Shown: positions 56,266 to 64,000, counted from the stretch's first letter. The stretch is 64,000 nucleotides of DNA from Microbacterium oxydans (GCF_000956405.1 NZ_JYIV01000025.1:100862-164861), one strand, 5' to 3'. Program-made: numbers and translations. Notes: a model not told the origin generated them from the letters alone.

Positions 56266-56290
56266 TTTGTTCGTAAGGTCTACTAACAAA
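56266..56290. promoter_or_regulatory. Operator of the ROK repressor
   Basis: TTTGTTCGTA (56266-56275) and TACTAACAAA (56281-56290) are inverted repeats matching at 9 of 10 positions with a 5-nt spacer. They end 1 nt before ATG 56292 and cover the likely -10 region, as expected for autorepression by a ROK protein. Confidence 0.65.
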
Positions 56291-56291
56291 C

Positions 56292-57479
56292 ATGTCCGTT
56301 TCGGATGAACAGCGTTTCGCATCGCCGTCAGAGTACGCCGGTGCGAATGCGCACGCCTTCGGCCCAGGGCGCCATCTGCGCTCGCGATCAAAGGTGCTGC
56401 CTGAGCACGCGCGCGGACACAACCGTGCGCTGGTGCTGCAGACGCTCTATCACGCGGGTGCGATGAGTCGCGCCGACCTGTCCAGGGAGACGGGCCTCAC
56501 CCGTGTCACCATCTCCGACCTGGTCGCCGAGTTCATCGCCGACGGCATCGTCATCGAAATGGGCGTGCGAGAGGCCGTGGGGCCCGGGAAACCGCCCATC
56601 CTCATCGACATCGACCGTTTCGGACATCAGATCGTCGGTCTCGATCTCTCCGGTCCGGACGCCTTCACCGGAGCGGTGCTGAGCCTCGACGGCGACGTGC
56701 TCGAGCGTCGCGAGGTGGCCCGCCCGAAGTCGCCTGACGGCGAAGCCGCGTACGCAGCGCTGAGAGAGCTCGCGCAGACCCTGGTCGATGTGTCGACTCA
56801 GCCGCTGCTCGGCGTCGGCATCGGCACCCCGGGTGTCGTGCGCCCCGACGGCCTCGTGCTGAGCTCTCCCAACCTCGGTTGGACGAACTTCCCGCTGGAG
56901 GCGAAGCTCGGGGTCGATCTCGACCTTCCCGTCCTCGCTCGCAACGACGCCAACGCCGCGGTGCTCGCGGAGTACACGTTCGGGGAGGCGAAGGCCGACT
57001 TCATGCTGATCAAGATCGGCAAGGGTGTGGGAGCCGGTCTCATCACCGGAAGCCAGCCGCTGCTGGGCAGCCGATTCGCCGCCGGGGAGATCGGCCACGT
57101 GGTCGTCGGAACCGACGGCGGACCCCGCTGCGCGTGTGGCAAGGACGGCTGTCTCGAGGCGTGGCTCAGCGTCAGCCGGCTCGAGGCGGCGATCGCCGCT
57201 GATCCCGACGCTCGTGACGAGATCCTGCGCGACGCCGGCACGCGGATGGCGATCGCCACCGCACCGATCGTCGCCGCACTCGACCTCTCGGAGGTGGTGA
57301 TCTCGGGGCCGGCGGAACTGCTCGACGGCATCCTGATCGAGGCCGCCATCGCCACTCTGCACGCGCGCACGCTCGAGGGCGTGTTCGAAGACGTCGTCGT
57401 CCGATTGACGCACCAGGAGGACATCGTCCTGCGTGGAGCTGCCGTCATGGTGCTCTCGGGACAGCTGGGAGTGTCGTGA
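56292..57479 (+). CDS. ROK family transcriptional repressor
   Basis: A 395-residue ROK regulator with an N-terminal winged HTH (residues 45-95, SRADLSRETGLTRVTISDLV) and a C-terminal ROK sugar-binding domain: GVGIGTPGV, ARNDANAAVLAEY, GAGLITG, and the zinc motif CACGKDGCLEAW. It is NagC/Mlc-like and probably controls the amino-sugar genes here. Its gene carries a 25-bp inverted repeat directly before the start. The sugar kinase gene follows after 43 bp. Confidence 0.92.
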   Translation: MSVSDEQRFASPSEYAGANAHAFGPGRHLRSRSKVLPEHARGHNRALVLQTLYHAGAMSRADLSRETGLTRVTISDLVAEFIADGIVIEMGVREAVGPGKPPILIDIDRFGHQIVGLDLSGPDAFTGAVLSLDGDVLERREVARPKSPDGEAAYAALRELAQTLVDVSTQPLLGVGIGTPGVVRPDGLVLSSPNLGWTNFPLEAKLGVDLDLPVLARNDANAAVLAEYTFGEAKADFMLIKIGKGVGAGLITGSQPLLGSRFAAGEIGHVVVGTDGGPRCACGKDGCLEAWLSVSRLEAAIAADPDARDEILRDAGTRMAIATAPIVAALDLSEVVISGPAELLDGILIEAAIATLHARTLEGVFEDVVVRLTHQEDIVLRGAAVMVLSGQLGVS

Positions 57480-57522
57480 ACGTCACCTGCATCACGACCG
57501 TCACGGTGCGGAGCAGCATCCG

Positions 57523-58488
57523 ATGACGGGTGCGAGCGATGCCGACCCCGCCGGTCGGCGGATTCGAGTGGGCCTGGACGTCGGCGGCACCAAGATCGAC
57601 GCCGTCGCCGTCGACTCCTCTGGGGTCATCCGCGGACGGCTGCGCCGACCCACGGGGTGGGGTGACGAGGCGGTCGTCGACAGCATCGTGGCGGCCGTGA
57701 CCGCACTCGCGGAGGAGAGCGGATTCCCCCTCTCGGACGTCGGCTCCGTCGGAATCGGGATCCCCGGGCTCGTCGACGCCGAGACCGGGCGCGTCGACCA
57801 CGCGGTCAACCTCGGTGTGGAGTCCCTGGACCTCGCCGTCAGAGCCGAGCTCGCACTCGGGGTCCCGTTCCGCGTCGAGAACGACGTGAAGGCCGCAGCC
57901 CTCGGCGCGGCCGTGCTGAGCGGAGTGGCCGGTTCCATGGCCTACCTGAATCTCGGGACCGGCGTCGCCGCCGGGATCGTGATCGACGGGCGCATCTGGC
58001 GCGGAGCGCGGGGAACCGCAGGCGAGGTCGGCCATCTCTCCGTCGATCCGCGAGGACGCCTGTGCGGCTGTGGGCAGCACGGGTGCGTCGAGACGTTCTG
58101 CGGCGGAGGCGCCCTGGCCAAGGCCTGGGGCCGTCCAGGGGCATTGCCCATCAGGGACATCTTCGACGCGGCGGAGGCCGGCGACCCGCAGGCCGTCTCG
58201 CTGCGTGATGACCTCTTCCACGGAGCAGCCGCCGCCGTCCGTGTTCTCGTGCTCTCCGCGGACGTGGAGAAGGTGGTCATCGGGGGAGGGCTCACGGCTC
58301 TCGGCGACCGACTCGAGAGCGGACTCCGCGCCGCCCTCCATGCCGGCGCTGAGGCCTCGCCGTTCATGCGGTCGCTCCGCCTGGATGAGAGAATCGAACT
58401 GCTTCCCGCGGGCTCTCCCGCCGCCGCATTCGGCGCCGCACTCGTCGGCGCCTCCACCACCGAGAAGGAGATCGTCCCGCATGGCTGA
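57523..58488 (+). CDS. ROK family sugar kinase (probable GlcNAc/glucose kinase)
   Basis: A 321-residue ROK kinase with the ATP motif GLDVGGTKIDAVAVD, GIGIPGLVD, the catalytic-Asp stretch FRVENDVKAAALGAA and the zinc motif CGCGQHGCVETFCGGGAL. Being between a ROK repressor and nagB, it most likely phosphorylates N-acetylglucosamine or another N-acetylhexosamine; glucose is the alternative. ATG 57523 is chosen as the first start before the conserved domain. It overlaps nagB by 8 bp. Confidence 0.88.
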   Translation: MTGASDADPAGRRIRVGLDVGGTKIDAVAVDSSGVIRGRLRRPTGWGDEAVVDSIVAAVTALAEESGFPLSDVGSVGIGIPGLVDAETGRVDHAVNLGVESLDLAVRAELALGVPFRVENDVKAAALGAAVLSGVAGSMAYLNLGTGVAAGIVIDGRIWRGARGTAGEVGHLSVDPRGRLCGCGQHGCVETFCGGGALAKAWGRPGALPIRDIFDAAEAGDPQAVSLRDDLFHGAAAAVRVLVLSADVEKVVIGGGLTALGDRLESGLRAALHAGAEASPFMRSLRLDERIELLPAGSPAAAFGAALVGASTTEKEIVPHG

Positions 58489-59260
58489 GGTCGTCATCGT
58501 CGAGAACGCCGAGGCCGCAGGTGCCCTGGTCGCCACCGAGATCGTGGAGCTGATCGCGCGTCGTCCGGACGCCGTGCTCGGCCTCGCGACGGGGTCGACC
58601 CCGTTGCCGGTGTACCAGGCGCTGCGCGCTCAGCTCGCAGGTCGAGACGTCTCGCAGGTGCGAGGTTTCGCCCTCGACGAGTACGTCGGCATCGACCCGG
58701 CGCACCCGGAGAGCTACCGCTCCGTCATCACCCGCGAGGTCGTCGAGCCCCTCGGCCTCGACCCTGAGCGCATCCACGTGCCGAACGGGGCTGCGGCGAC
58801 CATCCAGCATGCGGGTGAAGACTACGACGCTGCCATCGCGGCGGCCGGTGGAGTCGACCTGCAGATCCTCGGAATCGGCACCGACGGGCACATCGGGTTC
58901 AACGAGCCCGGCTCGTCCTTCGCCTCCCGCACGCGTGTGAAGACCCTGACGGAGCAGACGCGCGAGGACAACGCCCGCTTCTTCGACTCGATCGACGAGG
59001 TCCCGATGCACTGCATCACGCAGGGACTCGGGACCATCCTGGAAGCCCGCCACCTCGTGCTGCTCGCCTTCGGTGAGGGCAAGGCCGAAGCCGTGGCCGC
59101 TGCCGTCGAGGGACCGCTCACCGCGCTCCTGCCCGGTTCCGCGATCCAGCTGCACCCGCATGCGACGATCGTCGTCGACGAGGCTGCGGCGTCGCGTCTG
59201 GCGCTCGCCGACTACTACCGGTACACCTTCGCCAACAAGCCGGCCTGGCAAGGCATCTGA
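58481..59260 (+). CDS. nagB: Glucosamine-6-phosphate deaminase
   Basis: Converts glucosamine-6-phosphate to fructose-6-phosphate and ammonia. The 259-residue protein shows LGLATGSTPLPVYQAL, the active-site FALDEYVGI with the catalytic Asp, GIGTDGHIGFNEPGS and the C-terminal HPHATIVVDEAAASRL. It feeds amino sugars into glycolysis. NagA, needed to make its substrate from GlcNAc-6-phosphate, is not seen in this window. AGAAGGAG lies 10 nt before ATG 58481. Confidence 0.95.
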   Translation: MAEVVIVENAEAAGALVATEIVELIARRPDAVLGLATGSTPLPVYQALRAQLAGRDVSQVRGFALDEYVGIDPAHPESYRSVITREVVEPLGLDPERIHVPNGAAATIQHAGEDYDAAIAAAGGVDLQILGIGTDGHIGFNEPGSSFASRTRVKTLTEQTREDNARFFDSIDEVPMHCITQGLGTILEARHLVLLAFGEGKAEAVAAAVEGPLTALLPGSAIQLHPHATIVVDEAAASRLALADYYRYTFANKPAWQGI

Positions 59261-59272
59261 CGCCCGCGTGAA

Positions 59273-59308
59273 GCCTGCCCCGGCTGAATTCAGACCGCCG
59301 GGGCGGGC
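59273..59308 (+). terminator. nagB terminator overlapping the convergent gene
   Basis: A 12-bp stem with one wobble pair (59273-59284 with 59297-59308). Its right arm lies in the last codons of the minus-strand NUDIX gene. Confidence 0.6.
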
Positions 59309-59697
59309 CAGGCGATCGGGAGCAGATGCTCGACGCTCAACGGCGCCAGCGGGAGCGTCCCGAGGTCTGCGGGGGTGATCCAGCGCAGCTCGGCGAGTTC
59401 GGCCTGAACGGTGACGGACGCAGGATCGATGGAGGTCGCGAAGGCGTCCGCGATCACCCGGTGTCCCGGTTCGTTCGCCGCGGCCGAGACGAACGTGCCG
59501 AGGGGGCGGAGCGCGGCTTCATCGAGCACCAGCCCGAGCTCCTCGTCGAGCTCGCGGATCAACGTCTGCGCGGGGGTCTCACCGGGTTCGGGCTTACCGC
59601 CGGGCTGCATGAACATGCTCGTGCCCTGTTTGCGGACCACCAGCACCCTGCCCGCCTCATCGACGATCACGGCAGCACTCACATGGATGTCAGGCAT
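59290..59697 (-). CDS. NUDIX hydrolase
   Basis: A 135-residue protein with a complete NUDIX box, GGKPEPGETPAQTLIRELDE followed by ELGL. Such enzymes cleave nucleoside diphosphates linked to another group; this one has no feature that identifies its substrate, though HVSAAVIVDEAGRVLVVRKQ is the usual start of MutT-like housecleaning enzymes. ATG 59697 overlaps the upstream oxidase gene by 8 bp, so both are on one transcript. Confidence 0.9.
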   Translation of the reverse strand: MPDIHVSAAVIVDEAGRVLVVRKQGTSMFMQPGGKPEPGETPAQTLIRELDEELGLVLDEAALRPLGTFVSAAANEPGHRVIADAFATSIDPASVTVQAELAELRWITPADLGTLPLAPLSVEHLLPIAWPAPAV

Positions 59698-61054
59698 CGA
59701 CGCTGAACACCTTTCCGGGGTTGAGGATGCCGAGCGGATCGAAGACCGCGGCGATCTGGCGCTGAAGGTGCCACTGGTCATCGCCGAGTTCGTCTGCGAG
59801 CCAGCGGCGCTTGAGCACGCCGATGCCGTGCTCTCCCGTGAGCGTGCCTCCGAGGCGGATCGCGGCGCGGAACAGCTCATCGGCGGCCGCCCACACATGT
59901 GGCGGCGTCTGCGTCCCCTCGAAGATGAAGTTCGGGTGCAGGTTGCCGTCACCCGCGTGCGCGACCGTCGGGATGACCATGCCGTACTCGCGCTCGATGC
60001 GCGCGATCTCGTCAAACATCGCGGGCATCGCGCTCCGCGGGACCGAGACGTCTTCGATCAGCGTGGTTCCGAGCGAGGCCATCGCCGCGTGCATCGAACG
60101 GCGTACCGCGAGGAGGCGCTCGCCCTCTTCGCGATCGTGCGAGACGACCGTGAGACCGTCGTGGGCCCGCAGGATCGCGGCGATGGCGTCCGCCTCGGCA
60201 GCGGCGGCCGGGCCGTCGGTCTGGATGGTCAGCTGGGCTGCTCCCGGACTCGGCTGGGGAAGGGAGAGAAGCGCGTGCACGGCCGTGAGGCTCGCGGAGT
60301 CCATCAGCTCCATGATGGCGGGCTGGAGGCCGGCGGCTGTCACGGCGGCCGATGCGGCGGCGGCGCCTCGCACCCCCGGGAAGGTTGCAGCGACCGTGCA
60401 GGCCTCGCCAGGGACCAGCCTGCGGAGCTTGAGGGTGGCCCCGACCACGACGCCGAGCGTGCCTTCCGAGCCGACCACCAAGGCGGTGAGGTCGAGCCCT
60501 GTCACGCCCTTGACGCTGCGGTGTCCGAGGTGCAGCAGGCGTCCGTCGGCGAGGACCAGGTCGACGCCGAGCACCGCATCCCGCACCACTCCGTACTTGG
60601 CGCAGAGCAGACCCCCGGCGCCTGTCGCGATGTTCCCGCCGACCGTGGAGATGTCTCGGCTGGCGGGGTCGGGCGCCCACCACAGCCCGTGAGCCGCGAG
60701 CACGGCATTGAGGTCGGCGTTGAGGATTCCGGGTTCGACGACGGCGAGCAGATCGTCGGCACGGATCTCCCTGATCGCGGTCATCCGGCGGAGGGAGAGC
60801 ACGATCTCGCCCGTACCGGCGTTCGCGCCTCCGGCGAGTCCGGTGCCGGCACCGCGCACCACGACCGGCGTGCGGGTGGCCGTCGCGATGCGCATGGTCT
60901 GCTGCACGTGCTCCACGCTCTCCGCATGGATCACGGCGAGCGGACGGCCCGCGGCCGCGTGCCCTGAGCGGTCGGATCTGGCGTGCTCGAGCGACGTCTC
61001 ATCGGTGTCGACGAGGGATCCGAGAGACTCCTTCAGGAGTGCCAGCACACTCAC
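59690..61054 (-). CDS. FAD-binding oxidase, GlcD/D-lactate dehydrogenase type
   Basis: A 454-residue flavoprotein of the VAO/PCMH family: FAD-binding half with VVVRGAGTGLAGGAN, DPASRDISTVGGNIATGAGG and VGSEGTLGVV, and a C-terminal substrate half with VAHAGDGNLHPNF and GTLTGEHGIGVLKR. The His and Glu pattern matches glycolate oxidase GlcD and D-lactate dehydrogenases. D-lactate or glycolate is the likely substrate; there are no glcE/glcF partners. D-lactate can arise from MurNAc, which would suit the nearby amino-sugar genes, but this is speculative. Confidence 0.88.
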   Translation of the reverse strand: MSVLALLKESLGSLVDTDETSLEHARSDRSGHAAAGRPLAVIHAESVEHVQQTMRIATATRTPVVVRGAGTGLAGGANAGTGEIVLSLRRMTAIREIRADDLLAVVEPGILNADLNAVLAAHGLWWAPDPASRDISTVGGNIATGAGGLLCAKYGVVRDAVLGVDLVLADGRLLHLGHRSVKGVTGLDLTALVVGSEGTLGVVVGATLKLRRLVPGEACTVAATFPGVRGAAAASAAVTAAGLQPAIMELMDSASLTAVHALLSLPQPSPGAAQLTIQTDGPAAAAEADAIAAILRAHDGLTVVSHDREEGERLLAVRRSMHAAMASLGTTLIEDVSVPRSAMPAMFDEIARIEREYGMVIPTVAHAGDGNLHPNFIFEGTQTPPHVWAAADELFRAAIRLGGTLTGEHGIGVLKRRWLADELGDDQWHLQRQIAAVFDPLGILNPGKVFSVDA

Positions 61055-61064
61055 GAGGCCGACC

Positions 61065-61436
61065 TCACGCCAATGCGCGCCGGCCGCTGAGCACGCCTGC
61101 GACCACGGCGACGAGAGCGAACGCGGTGCCGATCAGTGCCTGACCCATCGACCACCAGGCGATCGTGACACCGACGTAGATCAGCAGCTCGACCGCGGCG
61201 CGAAGGAACGGGTGCACGCGCAGGACCGGCCGCGGTGACAGGAAGAGCGCCCACACGAGGAGCACCAGCACCGGCGCTCCGACGCCGATCACGATGTTCC
61301 ACGGAAGATCCCAGCTCGCGAACCCCCACAGCGCCAGCGAGGCGACGGCGACGATCAGGACGACGGCGCGCACGATGTCGAGGGCGGTGATCACCGGACG
61401 GTCGACGCCGGGAACGGGAGCGGGATCCGAGGGCAT
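61065..61436 (-). CDS. YrdB-like small membrane protein (DUF2568)
   Basis: A 123-residue protein with four membrane segments (roughly residues 18-38, 47-65, 79-97 and 101-118) and the LPWNIVIGVGAPVLVLLVWA and FLSPRPVL stretch of the YrdB/DUF2568 family. Function is unknown. It lies 10 bp before the FAD oxidase gene in the same direction and 9 bp after the sigma-factor gene, so all may be read from one long transcript. Confidence 0.75.
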   Translation of the reverse strand: MPSDPAPVPGVDRPVITALDIVRAVVLIVAVASLALWGFASWDLPWNIVIGVGAPVLVLLVWALFLSPRPVLRVHPFLRAAVELLIYVGVTIAWWSMGQALIGTAFALVAVVAGVLSGRRALA

Positions 61437-61445
61437 GGATCCAGT

Positions 61446-63455
61446 CTATTCGGCGGCGAGGGCTTCCTCGGCCGACGCGACGGGCACCTCGGTGGGCGCT
61501 GCCGCGGGTGTCGTCTCGGCCGGCGGAGTCTGGACGGGGGCCGTCTCGACCGGAGCTGATGCAGCGTCGACCGTGGCCGGTGCATCGTCGGCCGGTGCCG
61601 GTGCCGGTGCCGGTGCCGGTGCCGGCACCGGGGCGGGCGCGGGTGCTTCCGGCTCGGGAGCGACCGGAGCAGACTCGGACGGCACCGACGACGCGGAGAC
61701 GTCGCTCGTCGTGGTGGGCGTCGCGGTGGCCGATTCGACCGGTGCCACTTCCTCCGGGATCTCGGGGCGGTTGGGCTCGAGCTCGAGAAGGGTGGTGACA
61801 GCGGAAGGGCCCGTGCCGGATGCGAGGACGTAGCGGAACGTGACGGTCGTGAGGTCGGCGTCGATGAACTGCCAGAAGGTGGGACGGAGATCGATGACAC
61901 CGAAGCCGGACTCGTCGAGCAGGATGCTGTCACCCCCGCCGGAGCGGTCGTCCAGGAGCGCCTCGACTCGCTGACCGGCCACGCCTGAGACCGGGATGCT
62001 GTAGTGGACCTGGAGTCCGTTGAACCAGATGGTGGCGGTCTGCCACGTCGGTGCCTCCGTGGGCGTGACCGGTCCCACCGGGTCGACGGGGTCGACGGGC
62101 TTCTCGGGCTCGACAGGGTCCACGGGATCGACCGGAGGAACGGTGACCGGTGGGACCGTGACGGGCGGCACGGTGACGGCCGGGCCCACCTGATCCGCGC
62201 CCGGCTGCGGTTCCGCCACCGGAGGTGCAGGACTCTCGTCCGGGACGGTGGCCGGCGGCTCGACGAGGACGGGCTCGTCGAGGCTCATCTTCTCGTCGGG
62301 TCCGACGTCTGCGGAGATCGAGGACGGCTCTCCGTCTGCGGCGTTCGGGAGCGAGGTCGCGGGATCGGCGCCGGCCAGACCAGGCACGATCGCGGCGGCG
62401 GCGACGACGCCGGCCACGACCAGGGCGGCGGATCCCACCCCGACGAGCGCACCGATCCCGGTGAACATGCCACCGGCCGACCCTGCGCCTGACGACGCTC
62501 CCGCCGTTCCACCCGCCGAGCCGCCGGCGCCGGAACCGGAGCTTCCGTGCGCGGCGAGACCGGTCGCGGCGTGTGCGGCGCCGGGGTCGCCGGCGAAGAC
62601 AGCGCCGGGGATGGTCGAGGGCATCCCCGCCAGAGCGACGATCGGCGTGCCGGCGCCCTGGAGCGTCGCGAGGTAGCCCGCGGCTCCGGTGACGCCGAGG
62701 ACGAGGGGGAGCAGCACGAGGGCGAGACGCTTGGAGACGTCCTTCGCCTCAGCCGCGACGATCATGCACCGGGCGCATTCATCGAGGTGCCGTTCGAGAC
62801 GCTTGTGGTCGCGGGTGCTGAGGTTGCCACGCGAGTAGGCGCCCAGGTGCTCGATGGTCCACTGGCATTCGGAGCCGTCTTCGGCGCTGCGCAGATGGGC
62901 CTGGATCCAGGCTTCACGCAGACCTTCGCGGGCGCGGAAGGCCAGCTGCGACACGGCACCGGCCTTCATCCCGAGAAGAGGCCCGACCTCCTGGGGCTTC
63001 ATCTGCTCGATCTCGGTGTACCAGAGCACCTCCTGCCAACGGGAGGGGAGGCTGCGGAACGCCTGAGCGGTGAGGCTGCGGTCGAGTGCCTCGCTTGCGG
63101 CCTGGTCGGTGCTGTCGGGGTCGGCGACGGTGTCGAGTTCGTCGATCGCTGTCTCGCGGCGCGCGCGCCCCCAGCCTGCCGCCGTGTTGCGGATGCTCGT
63201 GAACAGGTAGGCGCGGAACGAGCCGTTGGGGCCGCCGCCCTTGAGGATCGCCTGGTAGATGCGCGTGTACGACTCCTGAACCAGATCGTCCGGGTCGATC
63301 GAGGAGGTCACGGAACGAGCGACGGAGAGTCCGGACGGGTAGTGCCGTCGCCAGAGTTCACCGAACGCCCCCGTGTCTCCCGAGCGGGTGCGGAGGATCA
63401 GGTCGGCGTCGCCGATCGTTTCGTCGTGAGTCGTGTTCTCTTCGTGCACAATCAT
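61446..63455 (-). CDS. ECF sigma factor fused to ZAS anti-sigma domain and outer Pro-rich region
   Basis: A 669-residue protein with four parts. Residues 15-100 are sigma region 2 (DDLVQESYTRIYQAI) and 130-185 region 4 (LPSRWQEVLWYTEIEQM, GAVSQLAFRAREGLREAW). Residues 197-230 form a zinc anti-sigma motif, C197-x25-H223-x3-C227-x2-C230. Membrane segments follow (about 244-264, and a second near 330-360). The rest is outside the cell: a PPVTVPPV/DPVDPV repeat, a beta-rich domain near WQTATIWFNGLQ and an AP-rich tail coded by a CCGGTG hexanucleotide repeat (61591-61627). Control by release or cleavage is inferred from the layout. Confidence 0.88.
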   Translation of the reverse strand: MIVHEENTTHDETIGDADLILRTRSGDTGAFGELWRRHYPSGLSVARSVTSSIDPDDLVQESYTRIYQAILKGGGPNGSFRAYLFTSIRNTAAGWGRARRETAIDELDTVADPDSTDQAASEALDRSLTAQAFRSLPSRWQEVLWYTEIEQMKPQEVGPLLGMKAGAVSQLAFRAREGLREAWIQAHLRSAEDGSECQWTIEHLGAYSRGNLSTRDHKRLERHLDECARCMIVAAEAKDVSKRLALVLLPLVLGVTGAAGYLATLQGAGTPIVALAGMPSTIPGAVFAGDPGAAHAATGLAAHGSSGSGAGGSAGGTAGASSGAGSAGGMFTGIGALVGVGSAALVVAGVVAAAAIVPGLAGADPATSLPNAADGEPSSISADVGPDEKMSLDEPVLVEPPATVPDESPAPPVAEPQPGADQVGPAVTVPPVTVPPVTVPPVDPVDPVEPEKPVDPVDPVGPVTPTEAPTWQTATIWFNGLQVHYSIPVSGVAGQRVEALLDDRSGGGDSILLDESGFGVIDLRPTFWQFIDADLTTVTFRYVLASGTGPSAVTTLLELEPNRPEIPEEVAPVESATATPTTTSDVSASSVPSESAPVAPEPEAPAPAPVPAPAPAPAPAPADDAPATVDAASAPVETAPVQTPPAETTPAAAPTEVPVASAEEALAAE

Positions 63456-63639
63456 CCATCTGTCGCGGGGCGCAGCTGCGCCTCCACCGGAAGAGACGCA
63501 TGAGAGCGCCTCTCATCACGCGACTCCACCATTCTCTCGCGAATCTCCCAGGGAAGCCACCCTCGGCCCGAACTCCAAGCGGATGCCCGGCTGGGAGCAG
63601 CGGTGCCGTCCAGGCGGTGGACGCGGCGTTCGCAGCTCA

Positions 63640-63752
63640 TCGAAGTTTTTTCGGGAAGTCGCGTAATGAATCGGGATGTGCCACGTCTCATCCCATGTAG
63701 ACAGCCGTAGCGATCCCACCGGGGGGCGGGATCCAGGCGCTGGTGCGGGGGG
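63640..63752. repeat. Direct repeat, copy 1, upstream of the sigma-factor gene
   Basis: 113 bp identical to 63888-64000 except for one base (G at 63739, A at 63987). It contains the inverted repeat GGGATG-N10-CATCCC (63673-63694) and a run of six T. It lies 185 bp before the sigma-factor start, so it may hold its promoter. Confidence 0.9.
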
Positions 63753-63825
63753 TAATCGCGCCGGTCGGGCGGGTCGGGATCCTCGGGGGAGGAGAACCCG
63801 GCCGCCCGTCTCACGAGGGGGAACA

Positions 63826-63855
63826 GAGGCCGCCGATCTGGGGAACGGCGGCCTC
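63826..63855. terminator. Hairpin between the two direct repeats
   Basis: A perfect 9-bp stem (63826-63834 with 63847-63855) with a 12-nt loop in the 135-bp unique stretch between the repeats. No gene is supported in 63456-64000; frames there overlap the repeats and look fortuitous. Confidence 0.45.
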
Positions 63856-63887
63856 CCACACTCTGATCAGACGATCGAGAGCGCTTC

Positions 63888-64000
63888 TCGAAGTTTTTTC
63901 GGGAAGTCGCGTAATGAATCGGGATGTGCCACGTCTCATCCCATGTAGACAGCCGTAGCGATCCCACCGGGGGGCGGGATCCAGGCACTGGTGCGGGGGG
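63888..64000. repeat. Direct repeat, copy 2, running off the window
   Basis: Second copy, offset by 248 bp from the first and cut by the window end, so its true length is unknown. It holds the same inverted repeat (63921-63942). Confidence 0.9.

Noticed and set aside
57523..58488. Kinase considered as a second ROK repressor
   Set aside because: It lacks an N-terminal HTH and starts directly with the ATP-binding motif, so it is a kinase.
63452..63988. Minus-strand frames through the 113-bp repeats
   Set aside because: The two repeat copies are read in different frames, no ribosome binding site is present, and the composition is not gene-like.

Overview
The window is about 70% G+C, densely coded, and made of actinobacterial genes. 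Features that point to Microbacteriaceae, most likely Microbacterium or a close relative, are the DUF3817-guaA pair, a DUF6350/PerM protein next to purN-purH, a monomeric isocitrate dehydrogenase, an LAxTG cell-wall sorting signal, many GTG starts and many leaderless promoters. This placement comes from gene content and general family knowledge, not from a database comparison. No rRNA, tRNA, CRISPR array, insertion sequence or prophage was seen; almost everything is ordinary chromosome.

Layout. 1-6130: the 3' part of a secreted nuclease/5'-nucleotidase, then DUF3817, guaA and a GT4 glycosyltransferase. 6242-8093: an ECF42 sigma factor with its DGPF/YciI partner, preceded by a matching promoter. 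8114-13557: small membrane and stress proteins (GlsB, Bax-inhibitor-1, YccF), a glycerophosphodiesterase, a hemerythrin and an ABC-2 exporter. 13711-16821: a very large wall-anchored protein with four lamin-tail domains. 17650-38447: a backbone (pcrA, sucCD, perM, purN, purH) whose order matches Mycobacterium tuberculosis Rv0949-Rv0957. It is interrupted here by a PrimPol/DNA-ligase pair, an oxidoreductase, an AraC/MFS pair, an acyl-CoA dehydrogenase with a TetR regulator and an NCS2 permease. 38551-41556: a methyltransferase and an alkylation-repair operon (Ada-AlkA fusion plus Ogt). 41614-45673: a heterodimeric ABC multidrug exporter with an apparent leader peptide and hairpin in front. 45735-51193: a coiled-coil membrane protein, a GNAT, icd and an L,D-transpeptidase.

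51302-59260 is the most unusual part. RidA and a PLP-dependent D-amino-acid dehydratase are transcribed divergently from a 25-bp gap. The dehydratase gene overlaps a single 1090-codon gene that joins an N-acyl-D-amino-acid deacylase to a GH20 beta-N-acetylhexosaminidase. A ROK repressor with a clear operator, a ROK sugar kinase and nagB follow. I read this as a salvage module for material holding both N-acetylhexosamines and D-amino acids, such as peptidoglycan fragments. That role is inferred, and no nagA or transporter gene is visible here.

59290-64000: a NUDIX hydrolase, a GlcD-type FAD oxidase, a YrdB-like protein and an ECF sigma factor fused to its own zinc-binding anti-sigma domain, membrane segments and a Pro-rich outer part. 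Two 113-bp direct repeats lie upstream of it, the second running off the window.

Two sequence-level themes recur. At least ten genes have a TANNNT-like -10 box ending exactly 6 nt before the start codon, so they are probably leaderless. Short tandem repeats (15, 15 and 19 bp) sit exactly on gene boundaries: one carries the -10 box of the hemerythrin gene, and two carry the stop codon of the gene they follow.
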